From Burkholderiales bacterium (lineage in GTDB: Bacteria > Pseudomonadota > Gammaproteobacteria > Burkholderiales > Usitatibacteraceae), in assembly GCA_025360815.1 (NCBI GenBank), contig JANYBL010000060.1, positions 1-34,832 of the forward strand: a stretch of 34,832 nt of DNA, read 5' to 3'. The notes under the pieces are model-generated. The model made no database searches. It saw only the letters and a program-made list of their open reading frames with translations, and was not told where the DNA came from. Below, in pieces: positions 27,828 to 34,832 of the stretch. The translations under genes were made by a program, and so were the position numbers. Numbering within the stretch: the stretch's first letter is position 1; each line of letters opens with the position of its first letter.

Positions 27828-28934
27828 ATGATTGATTTCCGTTCGACGTTACGCTCCCTATTTCGCGACCTTACCCTACGGCGCGGGCTGGTGATGCTCG
27901 TGCTGACCACGATTGGTACCGTGATTGTGCTGCCGTACTTCAAACAAAATGTGGCATTTACGACAGTGTGGTTGCGCATGCTTGTGGTTGCCGTCGTGAT
28001 GCTGTTGGCAATGACGGTGGCGGGAAACCTACCCCTACAACGGTTTAATCTTCCCGCTTGGTTAAAATGGATAAAGCGCGAACATGCCCAGCTGATTGCC
28101 CTCATGCTGGCAGCGTTTTTTGGCACTATCTTATCGGGCTTGCTGATCGGGCGAACGCTCACACAAATGTTTACCGTGGAGGCGTTCTTCTGGGGTGTGA
28201 TATTTTTTACCGCGACCGGAATTACCGTCGGTGTGGTGGCAACAATGCTGCTTGTATACCGGGAACGCGAAGCACACGCCTACGCCAGTTTGCAAACCTC
28301 TGAAGCCAGCCGCTTCCAACTCGAAAAACAAGTGCTAGCAGCGCGCTTAAATCTGATGCAGGCGCAGATCGAGCCGCATTTTTTGTTTAATACCTTGGCT
28401 AACGTACAGCATTTGGTCGAAACCAATCCGCCGCTGGCAGCTCGCACGCTAGAAAGCCTGATCGCCTATTTGCGGGCGGCGCTGCCGCAAATGCGCGAGC
28501 AAGGCACCTCGCTGGGTCGTGAGGCGGCGTTGACAACGGCCTATTTAGAAATTCAAAAGCTACGCATGTCGCCGCGTTTGCAGTTTTCGGTCGAAGTGCC
28601 CGACTCGTTACGAGAAGCACCTTTTCCGCCAATGATGTTGCTCACATTAGTTGAAAACGCGATTAAACACGGATTGGACCCGTTGCAGCAGGGGGGCAGC
28701 ATTCGCGTCAGCGCTGTTTGCGAAAGTGGCCTATTGACAGTCTCGGTCGCCGACACCGGGCAAGGATTATTATCATCGAATGGCATGGGTTTGGGCTTGG
28801 CCAACATCCGTGAGCGCCTGGCGACGCTCCATGGCAAGCAGGCTAAACTATTGCTGGAAGAAAACGAACCGCGCGGCGTAGTGGCGCGCATTTCGATTCC
28901 GGTGCTCCCATCGGTTTCGCTTCCGACTACATAA
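27828..28934 (+). CDS. LytS/AlgZ-type sensor histidine kinase (array copy 1)
   Basis: A 368-residue kinase of the His_kinase (LytS/YehU/AlgZ) family. Four hydrophobic segments in the first 140 residues (GLVMLVLTTIGTVIVLPYF, MLVVAVVMLLAMTVAG, LIALMLAAFFGTILSGLLIG and VIFFTATGITVGVVATMLLV) form a compact membrane sensor with little periplasmic part. A short coiled coil leads to H184 in QAQIEPHFLFNTLANVQ. The ATPase has N277 (LVENAIKHGLDP), D309 (DTGQGL) and GMGLGLANIRERL. The LytTR regulator follows 20 bases downstream, so they form a pair. The stimulus is unknown. The catalytic core is closely similar to the kinases at 30111 and 33416, which points to tandem duplication. Confidence 0.93.
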   Translation: MIDFRSTLRSLFRDLTLRRGLVMLVLTTIGTVIVLPYFKQNVAFTTVWLRMLVVAVVMLLAMTVAGNLPLQRFNLPAWLKWIKREHAQLIALMLAAFFGTILSGLLIGRTLTQMFTVEAFFWGVIFFTATGITVGVVATMLLVYREREAHAYASLQTSEASRFQLEKQVLAARLNLMQAQIEPHFLFNTLANVQHLVETNPPLAARTLESLIAYLRAALPQMREQGTSLGREAALTTAYLEIQKLRMSPRLQFSVEVPDSLREAPFPPMMLLTLVENAIKHGLDPLQQGGSIRVSAVCESGLLTVSVADTGQGLLSSNGMGLGLANIRERLATLHGKQAKLLLEENEPRGVVARISIPVLPSVSLPTT

Positions 28935-28954
28935 CGCGTTCTAAGCGGCTGCCG

Positions 28955-29896
28955 ATGAACTTTGCCAACCTAAAATCTGCTGCTCCCACCGCATTGATTG
29001 CGGATGACGAACCGTTGTTGCGCGAACAAATCAAGCTGCGCCTTGCCAAGCTCTGGCCAGAACTCGTGATCGTCGCTGAAGCCACCAATGGCGCGGAGGC
29101 GTGGCGGGAATGCGAAACGCATCGGCCCGATATCGCATTTCTCGATATTCATATGCCGGTGATGAACGGGCTGGATGCGGCGCGCTTAATTTGGTCCAGA
29201 AAACGCAACGAAGACAATCTTGATCATGAAGGCGATGGCGGCGAGCCGGTTGCCCGCCGCGCTGACGACCACGTCGGCCCACAAACTCAGATCGTTTTCA
29301 TAACGGCCTTCGATGAGCACGCGATCGCGGCTTTTGAACGCGGTGCGATCGATTACTTGCTGAAACCGTTTAACGAAGTGCGCTTGACTAAGACTATCCA
29401 ACGCTTAAAAGAAAGGCTCGATGAAAGACCGGGAAACCGCATCCAGACTGGGGTTTCAGCCAGCGCTACTGGCAAAACCGCAGCCTATGAAGACAATGAA
29501 TCCGATGCGGATACCAACAAATTAAGCATCGTTCTCCGCCAGCTAACCGCGCAAATAAAACCCGCCGCCGCTTACCTGCAATGGATCAAAGCAAGCGTCG
29601 GACAGACGGTTCGCTTGATCCCAATTCAAGATGTTTATTACTTCCAGTCAGATGAAAAATATACCCGAGTGGTGCTCGAAGACAGCGAAGTATTGATCCG
29701 CAAGCCGATCAAGGAATTATTAGAGGAGCTCGACCCTGAGCGATTCTGGCAAATTCACCGCTCCACTATTGTCAGCACCCAAGCCATTGCCGGCGTGATG
29801 CGCGGCTTGCGCGATCAGGCCGATTTGAAGCTCAAGGGACGCCCTGAAACCCTGACCGTGAGCCGAAACTACACCCATTTGTTCAAACAAATGTGA
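28955..29896 (+). CDS. LytTR-family response regulator (array copy 1)
   Basis: A 313-residue AlgR/LytR-type regulator. The receiver has D17-D18-E19 (LIADDEPLLREQIK), phospho-acceptor D64 (IAFLDIHMPVMNG) and the LKPFNE lysine. The C-terminal LytTR DNA-binding domain (about 205-313) is recognised from WIKASVGQTVRLIPIQDVYY, FQSDEKYTRVVLED, FWQIHRSTIVS and LTVSRNYTHLFKQM. Compared with the second regulator, the receiver carries about 23 additional, highly charged residues (near 80-107) between helix 3 and strand 4, and the linker before the LytTR domain is longer. It would be phosphorylated by the kinase just upstream. A terminator-like hairpin follows the gene. Confidence 0.93.
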   Translation: MNFANLKSAAPTALIADDEPLLREQIKLRLAKLWPELVIVAEATNGAEAWRECETHRPDIAFLDIHMPVMNGLDAARLIWSRKRNEDNLDHEGDGGEPVARRADDHVGPQTQIVFITAFDEHAIAAFERGAIDYLLKPFNEVRLTKTIQRLKERLDERPGNRIQTGVSASATGKTAAYEDNESDADTNKLSIVLRQLTAQIKPAAAYLQWIKASVGQTVRLIPIQDVYYFQSDEKYTRVVLEDSEVLIRKPIKELLEELDPERFWQIHRSTIVSTQAIAGVMRGLRDQADLKLKGRPETLTVSRNYTHLFKQM

Positions 29897-29909
29897 TTTA
29901 GGTCACACC

Positions 29910-29930
29910 AAATCGCCACGCAGGCGATTT
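29910..29930 (+). terminator. Terminator-like hairpin after the first regulator
   Basis: AAATCGCC (29910-29917) pairs exactly with GGCGATTT (29923-29930) around a five-base loop, 14 bases after the regulator stop. The trailing sequence TTTCTCTG is only partly T-rich, so termination would be moderate. It separates the first kinase/regulator pair from the second. Confidence 0.5.
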
Positions 29931-30110
29931 CTCTGTAGCCCATGCCGCCAATTCTGCAATCCAGCGATTCGCAATTGAGCGGCGCGTTCGACTGCCCTAT
30001 TCTGGCAGTGTGGCGGCGCCATCTAAAGCGTTTTGCGCCCCGCGACGAAAATGCGTCGTTTTGAGCTGCCGCGACACAGCACGTACACTAACAAAAAGTC
30101 TGGAATCACT

Positions 30111-32429
30111 ATGTTTAAAGCAATCGGCACATTCATCCATAAAACGCCCTGGTGGGCACTGATCCTGCTGGGGTTTTCGACGCTGGCATTTTTGGTTGTT
30201 TTCACCACGCCGTTTCAGTTATTGCGGTTGTCCGAGAGTGGCTCCAACCCCGAAGAGCGCCGCCAAATCAAGAAAGAAATCGAATCCGCGTGGGTGGACT
30301 CGGGGCTTGGTGTGGCCGAAGGCGTGGTGGCCGGTTTTCGTGAACGTGCGACTGATCCCGCCAGAAAGGCGGAGCTTGACAAAGCAATGGACGAAATCTC
30401 ACGCGCGCGCCAGGAAATTTTAAACGCCGAAAAGGATGGCTCCAAAGCTGCCAAGGAGGCCGCCAAGGAAGCTGCCAATACCGCCAACGAAATCGCACAA
30501 AACGCGGTTGCCGCGGCGATGGAAAGTGTGCGCGAGGCGGCCGAGGGCGTATTCGAAAACGCCCACGATCGTCGCATTGAAATTGAGGAGGCGCGAAACA
30601 ACATTGCGGACTCACTCAAAACCGCCGGCGTCACCAACATGGATGCGCTCAAAGCCATCGATGAGCAGCTCGCTGCCGCCAAAAAATTAGAAGATGCCGC
30701 CAAAAAGGCGCTCGACGAACTCACGCGCTCGATGAATAACGACGAGATCAAACTCAATATCGGCGGGAACGGCGTACAAATTTCGACCGGTAACAACACC
30801 ATCAAAAATACCATTAAAAATACCCTTAAGAACGCCAATAAGCAGAGCGCTCAAGACGGCAAAAACGAAAAGTCATCGGCGAAATCAGACGATGCACTCA
30901 AATTTGACGGCACGATCAACGGAACACGATTGAAAGGCTCCATTGATTTGAGTGGTACCGCCATACCGCCAATTAAAGTTGAAACGGTGGATATTGTAGG
31001 CTCCCCACCATTGCCGCCACTGCCGCCGACACCATTAGCCCCTGAAATCCGCAATGACATCCGCAAATCCGTGACGACAGCTGCGAAGCGCATTGGCTTG
31101 GGTTCAATATTGATACTGATTTTCATTCCGGTTTTTATTGTTACGCTCTTCGCAAAATATTTTATTGATCGCGCCCGCCGGGCCACTGCCTATGCTGAAA
31201 CGCAGACCCGTGAGGCGGAATTTCAAAGCGCCAACCGGCAGATTGTGGAGGCACGGTTACAAGCGCTGCAAGCGCAGGTCGAGCCCCATTTTCTGTACAA
31301 CACATTGGCCAATGTCCAAGCGCTAACTGAAGTCGATCCGCCACTGGCCAATAAAATGGTCGGCCATTTGATTCAATATTTGCGCGCTGCGCTACCAAAA
31401 ATGCGCGAGACCACCTCAACTGTCGGCCAAGAAGTTGAGCTGGTACGGGCCTATTTGAATATCCTCAAAATACGGATGGGGGATCGCTTGGCGTTTGATA
31501 TTGCCGTGCCGGCCGAGCTCGAAACCCTGCCTTTCCCGCCTCTGATGCTGCCCTCGTTGGTCGAGAACGCCATCAAACACGGTTTGGAGCCGCAGCGCGA
31601 CGGTGGCCGTATTGACGTCATCGCCGAAAAAATCGGGGAGGATGGGGTTGGAAATGACGGCGCAACGATTCGGATGATCGTCAAAGACACCGGGCGCGGG
31701 CTCACCGATGCGCCCTCGCAAGCGGGCGGCGGCGTCGGACTCTCGAATATTCGAGAACGACTGCAAGCGCTGTTTGGCGATTGCGCCAAACTGACTTTGG
31801 AATCAAACGAGCCCAAGGGCGTCGTCGCTACCATTGACGTCCCTGCAGCGCCCACCGCCACGATGGCGGCGTTTAGCGCGACGGGTGAAACACCTGCGCG
31901 CACACGGTTCGGCAATGCGACCGCCAAACCTGTACAACCCGCTCCATCCGGCTTCGCGGCCCGCACTTGGTGGATCGCCCGCAGGACCCATAGCATCTGG
32001 TTGCGCATCCTTACGGCGATTTTCATCGGTGTGGTGATCGTTCTTGGTGTTGGGTTGCTGCTGAGCTTGGTAGGCATTGTCACCGGTGTGATGCCAGTAA
32101 CGCTGTTCAATCACCTCGAATTAAGCGGTATTGAAGGCATGGCGTTCGGCTCGGTCGTGCTCCTGGCGGCGTTTTGCTTGCTGGTGTTGGTGGCGGTTAT
32201 ATTGGCGGTACTTGCATATGGCTTGGGGGTATTGTTTGGCTTCTTACTGGTGGGGATTCCGATCATCGTCCTGATCTCTGCATTCCCGGCGATGGCACCG
32301 TTTATATTGGTTGGGCTAATTGTTTGGTGGTTCATGAAGCGTGGCAAGAAGAAAGCGAGCAACGAGAAATTGGCGGCTTTGGCTGGGCAGCAATCCGCAC
32401 AAGAAGCCAACAGTAGCGCAGAAAATTAA
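30111..32429 (+). CDS. LytS-type histidine kinase with long helical extracytoplasmic region and C-terminal membrane domain (array copy 2)
   Basis: A 772-residue kinase from ATG 30111 (TGGA six bases upstream); an earlier in-frame start at 30033 would add 26 polar residues before TM1. TM1 is about 14-36. Next come some 290 residues, probably periplasmic: an Ala/Glu/Lys-rich region predicted as coiled coil, an Asn/Thr/Lys low-complexity piece (NNTIKNTIKNTLKN) and a Pro-rich end. TM2 is about 328-351. The kinase core has H393 (QVEPHFLYNTLANVQ), N486 (LVENAIKHGLEP), D526 (DTGRGL) and GGGVGLSNIRERL. After a Pro/Ala linker, residues about 625-750 hold three or four more membrane helices, then a basic tail. 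Membrane helices after the ATPase domain are unusual for this family. Its LytTR partner follows after 90 bases. Confidence 0.9.
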   Translation: MFKAIGTFIHKTPWWALILLGFSTLAFLVVFTTPFQLLRLSESGSNPEERRQIKKEIESAWVDSGLGVAEGVVAGFRERATDPARKAELDKAMDEISRARQEILNAEKDGSKAAKEAAKEAANTANEIAQNAVAAAMESVREAAEGVFENAHDRRIEIEEARNNIADSLKTAGVTNMDALKAIDEQLAAAKKLEDAAKKALDELTRSMNNDEIKLNIGGNGVQISTGNNTIKNTIKNTLKNANKQSAQDGKNEKSSAKSDDALKFDGTINGTRLKGSIDLSGTAIPPIKVETVDIVGSPPLPPLPPTPLAPEIRNDIRKSVTTAAKRIGLGSILILIFIPVFIVTLFAKYFIDRARRATAYAETQTREAEFQSANRQIVEARLQALQAQVEPHFLYNTLANVQALTEVDPPLANKMVGHLIQYLRAALPKMRETTSTVGQEVELVRAYLNILKIRMGDRLAFDIAVPAELETLPFPPLMLPSLVENAIKHGLEPQRDGGRIDVIAEKIGEDGVGNDGATIRMIVKDTGRGLTDAPSQAGGGVGLSNIRERLQALFGDCAKLTLESNEPKGVVATIDVPAAPTATMAAFSATGETPARTRFGNATAKPVQPAPSGFAARTWWIARRTHSIWLRILTAIFIGVVIVLGVGLLLSLVGIVTGVMPVTLFNHLELSGIEGMAFGSVVLLAAFCLLVLVAVILAVLAYGLGVLFGFLLVGIPIIVLISAFPAMAPFILVGLIVWWFMKRGKKKASNEKLAALAGQQSAQEANSSAEN

Positions 32430-32455
32430 GCGACAATTCATGGCTAATATCATTT

Positions 32456-32507
32456 AACAACGTTACTTAAACAACATTATTCAACAACATTACTCAACAA
32501 CATTACT
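32456..32507 (+). repeat. Four direct repeats (core AACAACRTTAYT) upstream of the second LytTR regulator
   Basis: Copies start at 32456, 32470, 32483 and 32496 (spacing 14, 13, 13): AACAACGTTACT, AACAACATTATT, AACAACATTACT and AACAACATTACT. They fill most of the 90-base gap between the kinase stop and the regulator ATG at 32520. Each contains AACRTTAYT, which resembles LytTR-binding half-sites. They may be regulator-binding sites, an unstructured A/C-rich leader, or slippage products. Confidence 0.75.
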
Positions 32508-32519
32508 TTGGTTAAACAC

Positions 32520-33290
32520 ATGAACCTGACCGCGATCATTGCTGAGGATGAACCCATCCTTCGCGCCCAACTCAAGGCCAAACTCATCAAGCTCTGGCCG
32601 GATTTATCCATCCTGGCCGATGTCGGCGATGGCGAGGCCGCGCTAGAGGCAATTGCAGAGCACCAGCCCACGCTAGCCTTCCTCGATATTCAAATGCCTG
32701 AAATGACAGGCATCGAAGTCGCCAAAAGTCTTTCGCAGAACCGCGACCTCAAGTGCCATGTGGTATTCGTCACCGCGTTCGATCAGTATGCGGTGGAAGC
32801 TTTCAACACTGGTGCAATTGACTATGTGCTGAAGCCTTACTCGGATGAGCGCCTACAGGCTGCGATTGATCGCCTAAGAGAGCGTTTAAATGCGGTCCCA
32901 GCGCAACCACAAAACTTGGATGCGCTGATTCAGCACCTCGCCGCGAAGCTCAACAATGGTGTGGAAAAATTGAAATGGATCAAAGCCAATATTGGCTCTA
33001 ACCTTCGTTTGATCCCCGTAGACGATGTGTTGTTTTTTCAATCAGACGAAAAATATACGGTGGTCGCGACCAAGGAATTTGACGCGCTGATCAAAACGCC
33101 AATCAAAGAATTATTGGATGGTTTGGATAACGAAAAATTCTGGCAAATTCACCGCTCGACAGTGGTAAATGCGACTGCCATCGATGCCGTTACCCGTGAT
33201 TTTCGCGGGCAGGCAACTGTGAAAGTTAAGGGTCGCAAAGAAAACTTAACGGTTTCAAGGCCGTTCTCGCACCTGTTTAAGCAGATGTAA
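32520..33290 (+). CDS. LytTR-family response regulator (array copy 2)
   Basis: A 256-residue AlgR/LytR-type regulator with the usual compact size. The receiver shows E9-D10-E11 (AIIAEDEPILRAQLK), D56 (LAFLDIQMPEMTG), the Thr in VVFVTAFDQYA and the Lys in VLKPYSDERL. The LytTR domain (about 150-256) is marked by WIKANIGSNLRLIPVDDVLF, FQSDEKYTVV, FWQIHRSTVVN and NLTVSRPFSHLFKQM. ATG 32520 is preferred; an in-frame TTG at 32508 would start inside the last bases after the direct repeats. The ribosome site is weak (TTGG). It belongs with the kinase at 30111. Confidence 0.93.
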   Translation: MNLTAIIAEDEPILRAQLKAKLIKLWPDLSILADVGDGEAALEAIAEHQPTLAFLDIQMPEMTGIEVAKSLSQNRDLKCHVVFVTAFDQYAVEAFNTGAIDYVLKPYSDERLQAAIDRLRERLNAVPAQPQNLDALIQHLAAKLNNGVEKLKWIKANIGSNLRLIPVDDVLFFQSDEKYTVVATKEFDALIKTPIKELLDGLDNEKFWQIHRSTVVNATAIDAVTRDFRGQATVKVKGRKENLTVSRPFSHLFKQM

Positions 33291-33415
33291 CCCGCCTGTT
33301 TTATCAGAAAAATTTTAGCTTCATCGCATATTTTTCCGCCTCGTCGCAAGCAAGTCGTATCGATAAAATTAAACCGGCATAGTAAAGCCAGATATAAATT
33401 AACCGGTTGCGCAGG

Positions 33416-34654
33416 ATGAAGAAATTTCCATGGCTCTACATTACCGTTCTCACGCTGTTCGTGGGGCTGCCGCTGGGCGGCTTGGTGGGTCAAGGTGTTG
33501 CATTCGCGCACCGTTCGATCCCGCTGGGCGTCGCGTCCGGTTGCGTGTTCGGCTTTTTACTTATTTCACTCATTACGCTTTATTACCGCCGCGCCATGCT
33601 AAAGCGCGACCCCAATTTTACGCTGGGCGATCTTGCCACTCGCCGCACAACCACGCTTGTACTGCCCGTTTCGGCAGATGATGCGTTCGATTTGTGTGTT
33701 GAGTCCGTGCAATATTTGCCCGGCTTCTTTGCATTCATATCGTCAAAGGCGGAACTCAAAATCGAAGGGACAACAGGCGGTGGCGGTGGTGCAGGTTATT
33801 TTTCACTCGGCGCACCAGGTGAGCGCATTACAGTCGCGATCAAGCCCCTTGCGCAACAACAAGCAGAAGTGACATTAGAAAGCAGGCCAGCCACTTTTTT
33901 TATTGTGCTCGACTTCGGCAAGAACCGCCAAAACCTTAATGCAATTTCTAAAGGCATCACCTACCAAATCACCCGCCGGTTTGAAGGCCAGCGCGAGGCT
34001 ACCCAGCGCGCCGAGATGCAACGTGCGCTAACCGAAGCCAAACTCACCGTACTGGAAGCGCATATAGAGCCGCATTTTTTGTATAACACATTGGCCAATG
34101 CGCAACTCCTCATCCGCCAAGACCCAAAACGTGCCGATGAAATGTTGGGCAATTTGATTACTTATTTGCGTGCCTCGGTACCAAGCCCGGATCGGCAATC
34201 AGAAGCGCCGCAAAATGGCATGAGTTCCACCCTGGGACGTGAAATCGAACGCTCAAGCGCGTATCTGGAAATTCTTAAAATTCGCATGGGCTCTCGGTTA
34301 AACGTTCGCATAGACATGCCTGAAACCCTTGCTGGGCGGGGCTTTCCGGCCATGATGGTACAGACGTTAGTAGAAAATTCGATCAAACATGGCCTCGAAT
34401 CCAAACCCGGTGGCGGTACGATCTCCATTAACGCCGCAACAACAACGACGCAATTAGTGTTGACCGTGAGCGATGACGGAATCGGCTTGCGCGAGGGCAC
34501 ATCGGGCACCGGTTTGGGGCTCAAAAATATCCGTGATCGATTGAGGTTAAGTTTTAACGGTCAGGCGACGTTTAGTTTAAAGCCAAATTTGCCATGTGGC
34601 ATGGTAGCGGCGATTTCGATCCCATTGCACGGGACCAATGAAAATGAAAAATAA
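33416..34654 (+). CDS. LytS-type histidine kinase with a soluble N-terminal domain (array copy 3)
   Basis: A 412-residue kinase. Two membrane helices (LYITVLTLFVGLPLGGLVG and VASGCVFGFLLISLITLYY) are followed by a cytoplasmic alpha/beta domain of about 130 residues (TTTLVLPVSADDAFDLCVES to VLDFGKNRQNLNAISKGI). That domain is absent from the other two kinases of this array. Then come H220 (IEPHFLYNTLANAQLL), N321 (LVENSIKHGLES), SDDGIGL and GTGLGLKNIRDRL. The start is uncertain: ATG 33416 has AGG directly against it, and TTG 33407 in frame is an alternative. The 125-base leader holds two AAATTAA(A)CCGG repeats 31 bases apart. The next regulator start overlaps its 3' end by 11 bases. Confidence 0.9.
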   Translation: MKKFPWLYITVLTLFVGLPLGGLVGQGVAFAHRSIPLGVASGCVFGFLLISLITLYYRRAMLKRDPNFTLGDLATRRTTTLVLPVSADDAFDLCVESVQYLPGFFAFISSKAELKIEGTTGGGGGAGYFSLGAPGERITVAIKPLAQQQAEVTLESRPATFFIVLDFGKNRQNLNAISKGITYQITRRFEGQREATQRAEMQRALTEAKLTVLEAHIEPHFLYNTLANAQLLIRQDPKRADEMLGNLITYLRASVPSPDRQSEAPQNGMSSTLGREIERSSAYLEILKIRMGSRLNVRIDMPETLAGRGFPAMMVQTLVENSIKHGLESKPGGGTISINAATTTTQLVLTVSDDGIGLREGTSGTGLGLKNIRDRLRLSFNGQATFSLKPNLPCGMVAAISIPLHGTNENEK

Positions 34655-34832
34655 CCCCACTGCTATCATTGCAGAAGATGAAGAGCTCCTACGAAACGAA
34701 CTCGCCTCGCAACTCAAACTAGCTTGGCCAGAACTCAACATTGTCGCGTTGGCTGAGGACGGCGCCTCTGCACTTGAGGAAATTGCGACGCATCAACCCG
34801 ACACCGCTTTTCTCGATATTCGCATGCCCGGG
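34644..34832 (+). CDS. Response regulator, probably LytTR family (array copy 3, truncated by window edge)
   Basis: Only the first 63 residues are in the window. They form the beginning of a receiver: E11-D12-E13 (AIIAEDEELLRNEL), the LKLAWPELNIVALAEDG segment matching the other two regulators, and phospho-acceptor D58 in TAFLDIRMPG. The ATG at 34644 overlaps the kinase by 11 bases, so the two are translationally coupled. A LytTR output domain is expected beyond the edge by analogy with the copies at 28955 and 32520, but it cannot be seen here. Confidence 0.88.
   Translation, partial: MKNNPTAIIAEDEELLRNELASQLKLAWPELNIVALAEDGASALEEIATHQPDTAFLDIRMPG

Noticed and set aside
30215-30838. 207-codon minus-strand open frame rich in Ser and Ala
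   Set aside because: It is opposite the Ala/Lys/Glu-rich helical region of the second kinase and reflects its codon composition.
31451-32110. 219-codon minus-strand open frame
   Set aside because: It overlaps the ATPase domain and linker of the second kinase, which are well supported on the plus strand.
32456-32507. CRISPR-like array
   Set aside because: The repeats are only 12 bases with one- or two-base spacers, far from repeat-spacer architecture.

Overview
This window is a piece of a Gram-negative chromosome of moderate GC content. It most likely comes from a betaproteobacterium (Burkholderiales, possibly near Oxalobacteraceae). That placement is inference from gene content and order: a pilGHIJL twitching-chemosensory cluster, an EIIA-Man/HPr/EI regulatory PTS operon, phoB-phoR, and the run DUF971-ubiE-Tim44-ubiJ-ubiB. 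I see no rRNA, tRNA, CRISPR array, prophage or insertion sequence.

Region 1 (1-10511, + strand) is the type IV pilus chemosensory system: the end of pilG, then pilH, pilI, pilJ and a 2144-residue pilL/chpA hybrid kinase with several HPt-like modules. Signals sensed by the PilJ receptor would pass through the PilI adaptor to PilL and on to the response regulators PilG and PilH. Region 2 (10676-11404) is a decayed FecR-domain gene with three stop codons and two frame changes.

Region 3 (11471-18248, - strand) holds uppP, a DUF1439 lipoprotein, a conserved hypothetical gene, the tightly packed PTS operon (EIIA, ptsH, ptsI) and phoB-phoR. Region 4 (18477-24681, + strand) has a small membrane protein, a DUF971 protein, and the ubiquinone genes ubiE, ubiJ and ubiB. 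Uncharacterised secreted or membrane proteins are interleaved with the ubi genes and two of them are translationally coupled to ubi genes.

Region 5 (24889-34832, + strand) has a sodium:solute symporter with a histidine-rich tail and two small hypothetical proteins separated by strong hairpins. It ends in a tandem array of three LytS-type kinase/LytTR regulator pairs, the last cut by the window edge. The three kinases share a catalytic core but carry three different sensor parts. The middle one has a long helical, probably periplasmic region and extra C-terminal membrane segments. This array, with its direct-repeat leader at 32456-32507, is the most unusual part of the window.
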